Positions 1-5,784 of a stretch of DNA of 5,784 nt are shown here, piece by piece. A model generated the notes under the pieces. It had not been told where the DNA came from, searched no databases, and was given only the letters and a program-made list of their open reading frames with translations. Position numbers and translations under genes: made by a program. Source of the DNA: Methylovulum sp. (GTDB taxonomy: Bacteria; Pseudomonadota; Gammaproteobacteria; Methylococcales; Methylomonadaceae); the NCBI GenBank assembly GCA_004299465.1, contig SCST01000534.1, positions 1 through 5,784 of the forward strand. The letters are read 5' to 3'. The number at the start of each line of letters is the position of its first letter. The first letter of the stretch is position 1.

Positions 1-742
1 GCGCTTGCAATTCCGGATTGATGTGGCCGGTTTGCTGCACCCAACTTTCGATACTGCCTTCAGGAGGAGGTTGCACGGCATCTAAACGTGCGGGCTGAAT
101 GCCGGTTACGGCATCGCCGGTTAATTCACGCAATTTTTCCAGTGCAATACGGGCATCGTTGTCGCTGTCGATCAGGTTAGTGCGCAGTGTCTCGGTATGG
201 GCCTGTAATTCATAGAGATCGGTAACCATCGCCAGTTGGCGTGCATGCATCGCTTTAACCCGCTCCAGCTGTTTTTCAGTGGAGCTTAGCTCGGCGGCGA
301 TAATCTCGCTTTTGTCCGCGGCCTCCAATGCATCCATATAACGCTCAATAAGATCGGCAATCAGTTTTTGGTGGGCCGCGAGCAGTTCCTCTTCGCTTTG
401 TGAGGTCAGTGATTGTTGGCTCTTCATCAGCAAATAAGCTTGCAGGTCGAACAATGGTTGTTGCAGGTTGATGCTGGCGCGCGTGCCGGGGTAATTTTCC
501 GTTCCGACGCGGTCACTATGGAATTGGTTAAGTGAATAGTTGCCGACGACACTGACCTGCGGCAGTAATTTGCCAAAACTCTGGTCTTCGCGGGCTTTGG
601 CAATTTCCAATGCATATTCGCTACCGCTGAGTTCCGGCGATGCCAGCACCGCGCGTTGATAAAGCGACATCAGGTCATCGGTGCCTGCCTGTGCGGGTAA
701 ACCGGATGTGAGGCCCAGCAGTAAAAAAAGTGTGCGATGCAT
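1..742 (-). CDS. TolC-family outer membrane protein of a type I secretion system (partial, C-terminus beyond window)
   Basis: This is the outer-membrane channel that completes a type I export conduit by docking on the HlyD-family adaptor. Only the first 247 residues are present, roughly half of the usual 420-500, because the frame runs off the left edge without a stop. The start ATG at 742 begins 4 bp after the upstream adaptor stop and has GAGGA 8 nt before it. Residues 1-19 look like a signal peptide (MHRTLFLLLG start, cleavage after AQA). Family-typical segments follow: ASPEL near 34-38, KLLPQVSVVGNYS near 58-70 and INLQQPLFD near 91-99. A long helical stretch at about 105-210 includes VTDLYELQA near 173-181 and LRELTG near 204-209. 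NPELQA at 242-247 starts the second structural repeat. The family call is firm; the exact subgroup (PrtF, HasF or general TolC) is not resolved. The operon position makes it a dedicated partner of the two genes before it. Confidence 0.95.
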   Translation of the reverse strand, partial: MHRTLFLLLGLTSGLPAQAGTDDLMSLYQRAVLASPELSGSEYALEIAKAREDQSFGKLLPQVSVVGNYSLNQFHSDRVGTENYPGTRASINLQQPLFDLQAYLLMKSQQSLTSQSEEELLAAHQKLIADLIERYMDALEAADKSEIIAAELSSTEKQLERVKAMHARQLAMVTDLYELQAHTETLRTNLIDSDNDARIALEKLRELTGDAVTGIQPARLDAVQPPPEGSIESWVQQTGHINPELQA

Positions 743-746
743 GGCT

Positions 747-2087
747 TCAATCCTCGATCAGGGAGCGGGCGAATATATTACTGAGAGGCTGCATCAGGTA
801 TTCAAAAAATGTGCGGTCGCCGGTATTGATCAATACTTCGGCCGGCATTCCCGGCAGCAGTATTAAGCCCCGCTGCCGCAGATCATCCAGCCCGGTTTTA
901 TCGACTTCCACCCGCGCCAGGTAATAACTGACCTGGTTTTTTTCATCGGTGAGCCGGTCGGCGGATAAGGCTATCAAACGGCCCTCAATCTTCGGTGTCT
1001 GCGCGCTTTTAAAGGCACTGAAACGAATGCCGGTAGTTTGCCCGATATGGACGCGGTCTATATCATTCGGTGAAACCTGCGCTTCGATAATCAGGTTTTC
1101 CTGTTGCGGAACAAGGTCCAGGATATGTCCGCCCGGCGCGATGACGGCACCCAGTGTGTGTACGGTCAAGCCCAGCACCATGCCGGATTCCGGCGCCTTA
1201 ATGACCGTGCGGGTGACGGTGTCGGCCAGCCATTGGGTTTTTTCGCGTAATTCCGAAAGTTCAGCCTGTACTTTACTCAATTCATCGATGACTTCGCGCT
1301 GGAATTCTTTTTCAATTTGCAGGATTTTTAATGCGATTTCGCTGATTTGCGTTTGCGCCGTGGCAATATTGGCCGTGAAATCGCCTTCGTCGCCCTGGGC
1401 TTGCGCCAGGCGCCGCTCCAACTCGGTGACGGTTTGCTTTTCAACATAGCCTTCTTCAAGCATGGCGCGAAAGTCTTTTAAATCTTTATTGAAAGAACCA
1501 GCCAGGCTGTTGCGGCTGGCTTTTTGCGCCTTAATGCCTTCGATCTTGGCGTACAACTGCCTGCGCTGTTCTTTCAGGATTTCAATCTCACCATCACGGG
1601 AATGATGGCGTACAGCGAAAGACTGATCCTGGACGCGAATGGCCTCCTGCGCGCGCGGGTCGTCGTGTTCGTCGGTTAACACGCCAGGGTAAGTGACTAT
1701 TGACTTGCCGTCTCTTTCAGCAGTGAGCCTGGCTTCACGGGCCAAGGCAGAGAATAACTGTCCGCGTAGCGTTTCCAATTGCGCGCGCGATGAGGTGTCT
1801 TCCAGCTCCATCAATACCTGCCCTTTGCTGACGGTATCGCCGTCACGGACATGGATAGCCTTGACGATCCCGCCTTCAAGGTGCTGTACGGTCTTGCGAT
1901 AGCCTTCCACGGTAACGCTGCCGGGCGCTAATGCGGCACTGCCCAGCGGCGCCAATACGGACCATGCGCCAAAAAAGCCGAACATCAGGATGACCATGAC
2001 ATAACCGATTCGCCTGATCGGGCCGTCGTCGGCAAAGCGGCTGATGTCGATGTCGGAGGTATCGGTCTGTTTAGTGAGTAGACTCAT
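747..2087 (-). CDS. HlyD-family membrane fusion (periplasmic adaptor) protein, PrtE/HasE/AprE type
   Basis: This is the periplasmic adaptor that links the inner-membrane ABC exporter to the outer-membrane channel. It has 446 residues, the usual size for PrtE/AprE proteins. A short cytoplasmic N-terminus is followed by one membrane anchor at about 28-48. The first half of a lipoyl domain lies at about 69-96 (HLEGGIVKAIHVRDGDTV). A long charged, coiled-coil-prone hairpin spans about 98-290. The second lipoyl half is near 295-325 (IKAPESGMVLGLTVHTLG), a beta-barrel domain follows at about 330-395, and the family-typical end GMPAEVLINTGDRT lies at 413-426. The start ATG overlaps the exporter stop as ATGA and has AAGGA 8 nt upstream. 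The stop lies 4 bp before the TolC-family start. This packing indicates one transcript and coupled translation. No frameshift or missing domain is seen. Confidence 0.96.
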   Translation of the reverse strand: MSLLTKQTDTSDIDISRFADDGPIRRIGYVMVILMFGFFGAWSVLAPLGSAALAPGSVTVEGYRKTVQHLEGGIVKAIHVRDGDTVSKGQVLMELEDTSSRAQLETLRGQLFSALAREARLTAERDGKSIVTYPGVLTDEHDDPRAQEAIRVQDQSFAVRHHSRDGEIEILKEQRRQLYAKIEGIKAQKASRNSLAGSFNKDLKDFRAMLEEGYVEKQTVTELERRLAQAQGDEGDFTANIATAQTQISEIALKILQIEKEFQREVIDELSKVQAELSELREKTQWLADTVTRTVIKAPESGMVLGLTVHTLGAVIAPGGHILDLVPQQENLIIEAQVSPNDIDRVHIGQTTGIRFSAFKSAQTPKIEGRLIALSADRLTDEKNQVSYYLARVEVDKTGLDDLRQRGLILLPGMPAEVLINTGDRTFFEYLMQPLSNIFARSLIED

Positions 2088-3799
2088 GATTGCAATCCTT
2101 GTGCCTTGGGCATAGCGGCTTGTTGAGGGCGTTGGTTGAGTTTTGCCAGGATTTCATCACGCGGCCCATCCAGTACCAATAAACCTTCGTTTAATACCAT
2201 AATTCTGTCTACCAGGCCTAGAATACCGACGCGATGTGTGATGACAATGACGGTACAGCCGCGCTGTTTAAGCCCTGATAGCGCGAGCGCGAGCGCTTGT
2301 TCGCCCTGGTCATCAAGATTTGAATTGGGCTCGTCCAGCACAACGAGCACCGGTTCGCCATAAAGCGCCCGCGCTAGGCCGATACGCTGTCTTTGTCCCG
2401 CGGACAGCGCACCGCCAGTGCTGCCGATTTCGGTGTCGTAACCTTGCGGAAGATGCAGGATCATGTCATGCACGCCGGCCGCCTGGGCGGCTGCGACAAC
2501 CTTATTGGCATCCAGTTCGCCAAAACGGGAGATATTGTCGGCAATCGTGCCGTCGAACAGCTCGACATCTTGTGGTAAGTAACCGATATGGGCGCCGATC
2601 ATACCGCGATCAAACTGCGTCACATCGGCCCCATCAAGGCGAATAGCGCCGCCGGCAACCGGCCAGATACCGAGCAAGGCGCGGGCAAGGGTTGATTTGC
2701 CTGATGCGCTGGCGCCAATCAGCGCAACAAAGGTACCGGTATCAATAGCAAAGTTAAGCCCCTTGAGTACCGCTACTTTAGAACCGGGCGGTACAACCAC
2801 GGCCTGTTCGGCGCGGAGTGCGCCTTTCGGTGCAGGTAATGGCATGCGCTCTGCTTCAGCGGGGAATTGCGCCAGCAAGGTGTTGAGCCGCTCATAGGCG
2901 GTGCGCGCGCTTAAAAACTGTTTCCAACTGCCGATCATTAAGTCGATAGGTGCCAAGGCGCGGCCCAGCAGGATAGATCCGCCGATCATAACGCCCGGGC
3001 TGATTTGCTTGTCAATAGCCAGCCAGGCGCCTAATCCCAGAACCAGCGACTGAACAGTAAGCCGGTAGGTTTTTGATAATGCGGCAATCAATCCGGCTTT
3101 TTCGCTGGCGGTCGCCTGCAGCATAATGAGGCGTTGCTGCTTATCTTTCCAGCGCGACATTAAATCGGGCAACATGCCCAGGGCATGAACGACTTCGGCA
3201 TTCCGTAAATTGCGCGCAGTAATATTAGAGCTTTCCACGGAAACCCGGTTGGCCTGTTCCAGGTCATCATGGGTGGCGCGTTCATTCCAGATAGCCAGTA
3301 AAATCAGCAGGACTGCGGAAATAATTGCGACCAGGCCGAAAGTGTAATGAAACAGGAACAGCAAGCCGATATAAACCGGCAGCCACGGCGCATCGAAGAA
3401 TGCAAACAGGCCGTTGCCGGTCAAAAATTGCCGTAAAACCAGCAGGTCGCCCAATGGCTGCGCACTGGTTTTGCCGCCGCTTACCAGGGATTGCCGGAAC
3501 AGCACCCGATAAAGCCGTTCGTTAAGCAAGACATCGAAACGGGCGCTTACCCGTATCAATATTTGCGAACGCACCCATTCCAGCGCGCCGAGCATTGCAA
3601 ACAGCACGACCGCCAGTAATGTCAGCATGAGCAATGTCGACGTGCTGCTGCTGCCCAATACCCGGTCGTAGACTTGCATCATGTAAATGGAAGGGAACAG
3701 CATCAACAGGTTGATGAACAGGCTGAAGATAGCGGCTGACTGGAATGATTGGCGGCAATGATGGATCGCTTGGGCGAGTTCTGAAGCAGGTAAACGCAT
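2084..3799 (-). CDS. Type I secretion system ABC transporter (permease-ATPase), PrtD/AprD/HasD subfamily
   Basis: This inner-membrane exporter couples ATP hydrolysis to moving an unfolded protein substrate into the adaptor/TolC channel. The 571 residues match the length of PrtD/AprD proteins. The N-terminal half has about six membrane segments (roughly 22-43, 55-77, 130-152, 153-173, 240-265, 268-290). The ATPase half is complete: Walker A GASASGKST at 362-370, Q-loop Gln410 in YLPQD, signature LSAGQ at 465-469, Walker B VLVVLDE ending Asp489-Glu490, D-loop SNLD at 493-496 and H-loop His522. There is no N-terminal C39 peptidase or peptidase-like domain, as in the PrtD group that handles substrates with an uncleaved C-terminal signal. 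The frame is open 27 codons further upstream. I chose ATG 3799 because AGGAAG sits 8 nt before it and MRLPASELAQAI begins the conserved N-terminus. It is the first gene of the operon and overlaps the adaptor by 4 bp. Confidence 0.96.
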   Translation of the reverse strand: MRLPASELAQAIHHCRQSFQSAAIFSLFINLLMLFPSIYMMQVYDRVLGSSSTSTLLMLTLLAVVLFAMLGALEWVRSQILIRVSARFDVLLNERLYRVLFRQSLVSGGKTSAQPLGDLLVLRQFLTGNGLFAFFDAPWLPVYIGLLFLFHYTFGLVAIISAVLLILLAIWNERATHDDLEQANRVSVESSNITARNLRNAEVVHALGMLPDLMSRWKDKQQRLIMLQATASEKAGLIAALSKTYRLTVQSLVLGLGAWLAIDKQISPGVMIGGSILLGRALAPIDLMIGSWKQFLSARTAYERLNTLLAQFPAEAERMPLPAPKGALRAEQAVVVPPGSKVAVLKGLNFAIDTGTFVALIGASASGKSTLARALLGIWPVAGGAIRLDGADVTQFDRGMIGAHIGYLPQDVELFDGTIADNISRFGELDANKVVAAAQAAGVHDMILHLPQGYDTEIGSTGGALSAGQRQRIGLARALYGEPVLVVLDEPNSNLDDQGEQALALALSGLKQRGCTVIVITHRVGILGLVDRIMVLNEGLLVLDGPRDEILAKLNQRPQQAAMPKAQGLQS

Positions 3800-3805
3800 A
3801 GTAGA

Positions 3806-3811
3806 CTTCCT
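3806..3811 (-). promoter_or_regulatory. Ribosome binding site fixing the ABC transporter start
   Basis: AGGAAG on the minus strand has its AGGA core 8 nt before the ATG at 3799. It favours the 571-residue product over the 27-codon longer frame beginning at 3880. The extra N-terminus is Cys/His/Arg-rich, shows no family similarity that I recognise, and would include the leader hairpin. Confidence 0.8.
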
Positions 3812-3818
3812 GGTTAAT

Positions 3819-3845
3819 AAAAAACAAGCGCCGTGAGAGGCTTGT
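3819..3845 (-). terminator. Terminator-like hairpin in the exporter leader (possible attenuator)
   Basis: On the minus strand ACAAGC (3845-3840) can pair with GCTTGT (3829-3824) around a 10-nt loop, directly followed by a run of T (3823-3819). The stem is short (6 bp, three GC pairs). The shape, GC-containing stem plus U-tract just ahead of the Shine-Dalgarno, is that of an intrinsic terminator or attenuator. It could equally be chance in an AT-rich leader. Confidence 0.3.
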
Positions 3846-4084
3846 CGAGTGGCAATTCTACAACATGAGTGCTTAAGCAATCCATACTGTACTGATACTT
3901 GGGGGCGTCTGGATTAGAGGGTTAACAAAATAAGCGGTTGATGCATGATAGCGATGATGCGTACAAGTTGTTTAACATGTCGTTTCTTCAAATTGAATTT
4001 TGATGCGGAGGCAGGGTAAGCCGGTGTCCGTTTATGCCGCGGGCTTGGGCGTTGACGCAAACCTGCTAAGATAAAAAAACCGAT
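3846..4084. other. Gene-free spacer between the porin terminator and the secretion operon
   Basis: No coding region is supported here. The promoter of the secretion operon should lie in this spacer. The best -10-like hexamer is TAGAAT on the minus strand (3860-3855), but I find no good -35 at the right distance, so the promoter may be weak, activator-dependent or read by another sigma factor. A perfect 8-bp palindrome GCTTAAGC occurs at 3871-3878. A 61-codon minus-strand frame (4099-3914) starts inside the terminator stem and looks spurious. Confidence 0.5.
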
Positions 4085-4112
4085 AAAAAAACCCGCCATA
4101 AAGGCGGGTTTT
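4085..4112 (-). terminator. Strong intrinsic terminator of the OmpA-like gene
   Basis: A perfect 10-bp stem pairs 4088-4097 with 4103-4112 around a 5-nt loop. On the minus strand it reads AAAACCCGCC, loop TTTAT, then GGCGGGTTTT, with the T-tract running to 7 T in total. It begins 28 bp after the porin stop codon, a standard position. It separates the porin unit from the secretion operon. The A-rich side also gives a shorter U-run for plus-strand transcription, but no plus-strand gene reaches it. Confidence 0.92.
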
Positions 4113-4140
4113 CCTAGTTGATGTAATGAGTGACCGGGAT

Positions 4141-5199
4141 TTAATTACCCATCCAGATTAATTCAACGCGACGGTTCAGCGATCTTCCCTCTTCGGTGCT
4201 ATTGTCGGCAACCGGCTGGCTTTCACCATAGCCTCTTGCCGTCAAGCGGTTGCTGACGCCTTTCAATAGCAGGTAGTCGACGACAGATTGCGAACGTCTT
4301 TGCGATAATCTCATGTTATATGAGTCGCTGCCTTCGCTGCTGGTATGTCCGTGAACCTCAATATCGTCTTTTTGAGGGTAATTGATAAGATTTGCCGCGA
4401 CGGCATCGAGAATGCTCATGGCATTCGGCGTCAGTTCTGCTGAATCATATTTGAAGTTAACGCCTTTCAGTTCGAGGCTGACAGGGCAACCCTGATTGTC
4501 GACTTTGCTGCCGCTGATTGTTGCCGGGCATTGGTCTATGCAATCGTTGATGCCGTCAGCGTCAGAATCCAGTGTGGAACAATCCGGTGCTGCTGCAACC
4601 GGTGTTGGCGCAGGAGTGGGGACTTCGAATTTCTCGGCTTTGGGTTTCGGTCCCAGTGGAATCACGAAGCCGACATTAACGGTCATGTCGTGAAATTCGT
4701 CGGTGCTGCGGCCGAATGTGGTGTCGAAATTGTTATTGTAACGGTAACGTACATCGCTACGTAACAGGAAGTTGTCGTGCAATTCGTAGGTAAAGCCGGC
4801 GCCGGCTTCGCCGATGAACGATGCATCTTCAATGCCGCTAACGCGGGTATTCATGCCGCCTATGCCGATTACGGTATAAGGTGCGAAGGCGTTACGTGAA
4901 AAGAAATACTGCACATCGGCCGTCGCGCCGGCCAGTTGCCATTCTCCTGTCGTACCCGGTTTCTTGTCAAAGCCCTGGTAAAAACCTTTCAGCTCGACAT
5001 TAAAATGTTGGTCAATCATTTTGCCGACGCCCATGCCGCCGCCCCAGCCGTCTTGTGCACCGCGATCGCCGCCGGTGTTGATAAAGGTGGCGAACGGCGC
5101 GACATACCATCGCTTGTCTTGCGGTTCCACGGCGTGGGCGAACGGTAAAGCGCCCAGGCTGGTCAATGTGGCGGCAGCCAATAGGTGTTTTTTTAGCAT
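4141..5199 (-). CDS. OmpA/OprF-family outer membrane protein with TSP3-like linker and OmpA peptidoglycan-binding domain
   Basis: This is an outer-membrane beta-barrel protein expected to tie the outer membrane to peptidoglycan. It has 352 residues, like OprF/OmpA proteins. Residues 1-23 form a signal peptide ending AHA. Residues of about 24-182 are rich in alternating aromatic and glycine strands and end VNVGFVIPL, as in OmpA-like eight-strand barrels. A Pro/Ala linker follows at about 190-205. A thrombospondin type 3-like Asp-rich segment lies at 206-239 (DSDADGINDC) with Cys207, Cys220, Cys224 and Cys238. The OmpA C-terminal domain covers about 242-350, with LSQRR and NRRVEL motifs. The usual binding aspartate in GHTD is Ser287 here, while the partner arginine (Arg302) is kept. 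I chose ATG 5199 because AAGGA lies 7 nt upstream and the product then begins with a clean signal peptide; the frame extends 12 codons further to 5235. It is transcribed alone, ending at a strong terminator. Confidence 0.95.
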   Translation of the reverse strand: MLKKHLLAAATLTSLGALPFAHAVEPQDKRWYVAPFATFINTGGDRGAQDGWGGGMGVGKMIDQHFNVELKGFYQGFDKKPGTTGEWQLAGATADVQYFFSRNAFAPYTVIGIGGMNTRVSGIEDASFIGEAGAGFTYELHDNFLLRSDVRYRYNNNFDTTFGRSTDEFHDMTVNVGFVIPLGPKPKAEKFEVPTPAPTPVAAAPDCSTLDSDADGINDCIDQCPATISGSKVDNQGCPVSLELKGVNFKYDSAELTPNAMSILDAVAANLINYPQKDDIEVHGHTSSEGSDSYNMRLSQRRSQSVVDYLLLKGVSNRLTARGYGESQPVADNSTEEGRSLNRRVELIWMGN

Positions 5200-5206
5200 A
5201 ATATTT

Positions 5207-5211
5207 TCCTT
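5207..5211 (-). promoter_or_regulatory. Ribosome binding site fixing the OmpA-like start
   Basis: AAGGA on the minus strand lies 7 nt before ATG 5199. The alternative start at 5235 would place a 12-residue extension in front of a typical signal peptide. Confidence 0.8.
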
Positions 5212-5264
5212 ATTTATAGATAAAGGGTAGGTCATAAAAAATAAATGTACTTCTTAGTCCGTTG

Positions 5265-5291
5265 ATTATAGTCGCAGGCACAAAGCCTCAA
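5265..5291 (-). promoter_or_regulatory. Candidate proximal sigma70 promoter of the OmpA-like gene
   Basis: A consensus -10, TATAAT, sits at 5270-5265 on the minus strand. The nearest -35-like hexamer is TTGAGG (5291-5286) with a short 15-nt gap. Transcription would start near 5258, giving a leader of about 60 nt. The -10 is perfect but the -35 is weak. Confidence 0.5.
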
Positions 5292-5396
5292 CATCCTGGG
5301 TTTACTGTCAAAAGAGAGCAATCTGTAAGTTATGAGATGTGGCGGGAATAAATCCGGCAAAGCATCCGTTTGTCCAGCTAAGTGAAAAACATGCAT

Positions 5397-5410
5397 CCAC
5401 ATTGATGTGG
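5397..5410. repeat. 14-bp dyad CCACAT-TG-ATGTGG, possible operator
   Basis: Perfect 6-bp inverted repeat arms flank a 2-bp centre. It lies about 18-31 bp downstream of the likely start from the distal promoter, where a repressor could act. It could also be chance, and no family of regulator is suggested by the sequence. Confidence 0.3.
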
Positions 5411-5434
5411 CTAAGCACAACTCCAAGCCTGAAA

Positions 5435-5462
5435 ATTATAGTCGATATAACGAGTTAATCAA
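5435..5462 (-). promoter_or_regulatory. Candidate distal sigma70 promoter facing the OmpA-like gene
   Basis: TTGATT (5462-5457) and a perfect TATAAT (5440-5435) are 16 nt apart on the minus strand. This is the best-formed promoter in the window. Transcription would start near 5428 and give a leader of about 230 nt for the porin. The -10 and its upstream flank (CGACTATAAT) are identical to those of the proximal candidate. Confidence 0.5.
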
Positions 5463-5663
5463 AGTTTACGGCTGCGGGGTCGTTGCGGATTGTTTTGATT
5501 GTTTGAACAAGTACATGCTTTAGTCAATTTGAGGCAACGGCTCAACCGACAAGCACAGTGGAACGCTGGTGTCCAGGTAATATAAGATTTTCCTCAAGTT
5601 ATCCGGGCTTATCTGATTCATCCGCGTTTTGTTTTTATAACGGCTGGGTCGTTACATTTGAGG
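5463..5663. other. Gene-poor stretch between the distal promoter and the inverted-repeat element
   Basis: Apart from the doubtful 33-codon ORF no gene is seen. Two short motifs recur: an ACGGCTG...GGTCGTT pair (5468-5484 and 5640-5653) and ATTTGAGGYAAC (5527-5538 and 5656-5667), the second abutting the terminal repeat of the element. This may be debris of mobile or repeated DNA. Confidence 0.35.
5520..5621 (-). CDS. Possible short ORF of 33 codons, unrecognised
   Basis: An ATG at 5621 opens a 33-residue frame (beginning MNQISPDNLRKILYYLD) that ends with TAA at 5520-5522. The frame is open for nine codons before the ATG, back to a TAA. There is no good ribosome binding site. The composition of the first half (SPDNLRKILYYLDTS) looks more protein-like than random, so it could be a remnant of a longer gene or part of a repeated element. 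I do not recognise it and assign no function. Confidence 0.15.
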   Translation of the reverse strand: MNQISPDNLRKILYYLDTSVPLCLSVEPLPQID

Positions 5664-5784
5664 TAACTATTCAGAGCCTTGCCTGACGCGCGTGCCGCGC
5701 GCGCCTTCTCCGGCGCGTGGGTAAAACGCGCCAGTCCGTTGATGGCGCGCGCAGCACGCCCTACAGCAAGGGGCTGAATAGTTA
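5664..5784. repeat. REPIN/MITE-like palindromic element with 11-bp perfect terminal inverted repeats
   Basis: TAACTATTCAG at 5664-5674 is matched exactly by its complement at 5774-5784; extended to 19 bp the ends still agree at 17 positions. Inside each end lies a GC-rich hairpin with a 7-bp stem (one GT wobble) and a 3-nt loop: 5688-5704 on the left and 5744-5760 on the right. The right one is preceded, reading the minus strand, by GTAG (5764-5761), the tetranucleotide typical of REP sequences tied to RAYT transposases. The centre carries a further hairpin, GGCGCGT (5712-5718) with ACGCGCC (5726-5732). The 121-bp unit has no coding capacity. The right end coincides with the window edge, so target duplication cannot be judged. 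Confidence 0.8.

Noticed and set aside
949..1449. 166-codon plus-strand frame
   Set aside because: It lies wholly opposite the HlyD-family gene, is rich in Ser/Cys/Arg as antisense frames are, and has no domain.
3800..3880. 27-codon N-terminal extension of the ABC transporter
   Set aside because: It is in frame, but the good ribosome site at 3806-3811 and the family-typical N-terminus point to the ATG at 3799; the extension is Cys/His-rich and would span the leader hairpin.
3914..4099. 61-codon minus-strand frame in the spacer
   Set aside because: It begins inside the terminator stem, has no ribosome site and no recognisable domain; the hydrophobic start is produced by the T-rich terminator.
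5306..5311. Consensus -35 hexamer TTGACA on the minus strand
   Set aside because: The perfect TATAAT is 35 nt away, far beyond a usable gap, and no -10 lies 16-18 nt downstream of it.
5232..5426. 64-codon minus-strand frame upstream of the porin
   Set aside because: It uses a TTG start with no clear ribosome site, overlaps the proximal promoter, and the product resembles no family known to me.
1..5784. CRISPR array, tRNA, rRNA, riboswitch or transposase gene
   Set aside because: Read for these on both strands; no regularly spaced repeats, cloverleaf, conserved RNA core or transposase frame was found.

Overview
All recognisable genes in this window lie on the minus strand, so the annotation is read from right to left. 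Base composition looks close to 50% GC. The gene families (a PrtD/HlyD/TolC type I exporter and an OprF/OmpA-type porin) point to a Gram-negative proteobacterium, most likely a gammaproteobacterium. The GC-rich inverted-repeat element at the right edge resembles repeats I associate with gammaproteobacterial methanotrophs, but that is recollection and not proof of taxon.

Layout from right to left. Positions 5664-5784 hold a 121-bp inverted-repeat element of REPIN/MITE type that ends exactly at the window edge. Positions 5200-5663 hold no convincing gene; they contain two candidate sigma70 promoters facing the porin gene, a small dyad, a doubtful 33-codon ORF and some weak repeats. Positions 4141-5199 encode an OmpA/OprF-like outer-membrane protein with a signal peptide, beta-barrel, Pro-rich linker, thrombospondin type 3-like segment and OmpA C-terminal domain. 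A strong intrinsic terminator follows at 4085-4112. A gene-free spacer of about 285 bp, with a terminator-like hairpin near its end, leads to the second unit.

Positions 1-3799 form a tightly packed type I secretion operon in the order ABC transporter (571 aa, PrtD subfamily), HlyD-family periplasmic adaptor (446 aa), and TolC-family outer-membrane channel (first 247 aa, cut by the window edge). The first two genes overlap by 4 bp (ATGA) and the second and third are 4 bp apart, so translational coupling is likely. Together they should build a continuous conduit from cytoplasm to medium for a protein with an uncleaved C-terminal secretion signal. No such substrate gene is visible, so the cargo is either beyond the edges or elsewhere in the genome.

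I find no evidence of a wholly new system here. The points most worth a second look are the REPIN-like element, the loss of the usual peptidoglycan-binding aspartate in the OmpA domain, the missing export substrate, and the terminator-like hairpin just upstream of the exporter's ribosome binding site.
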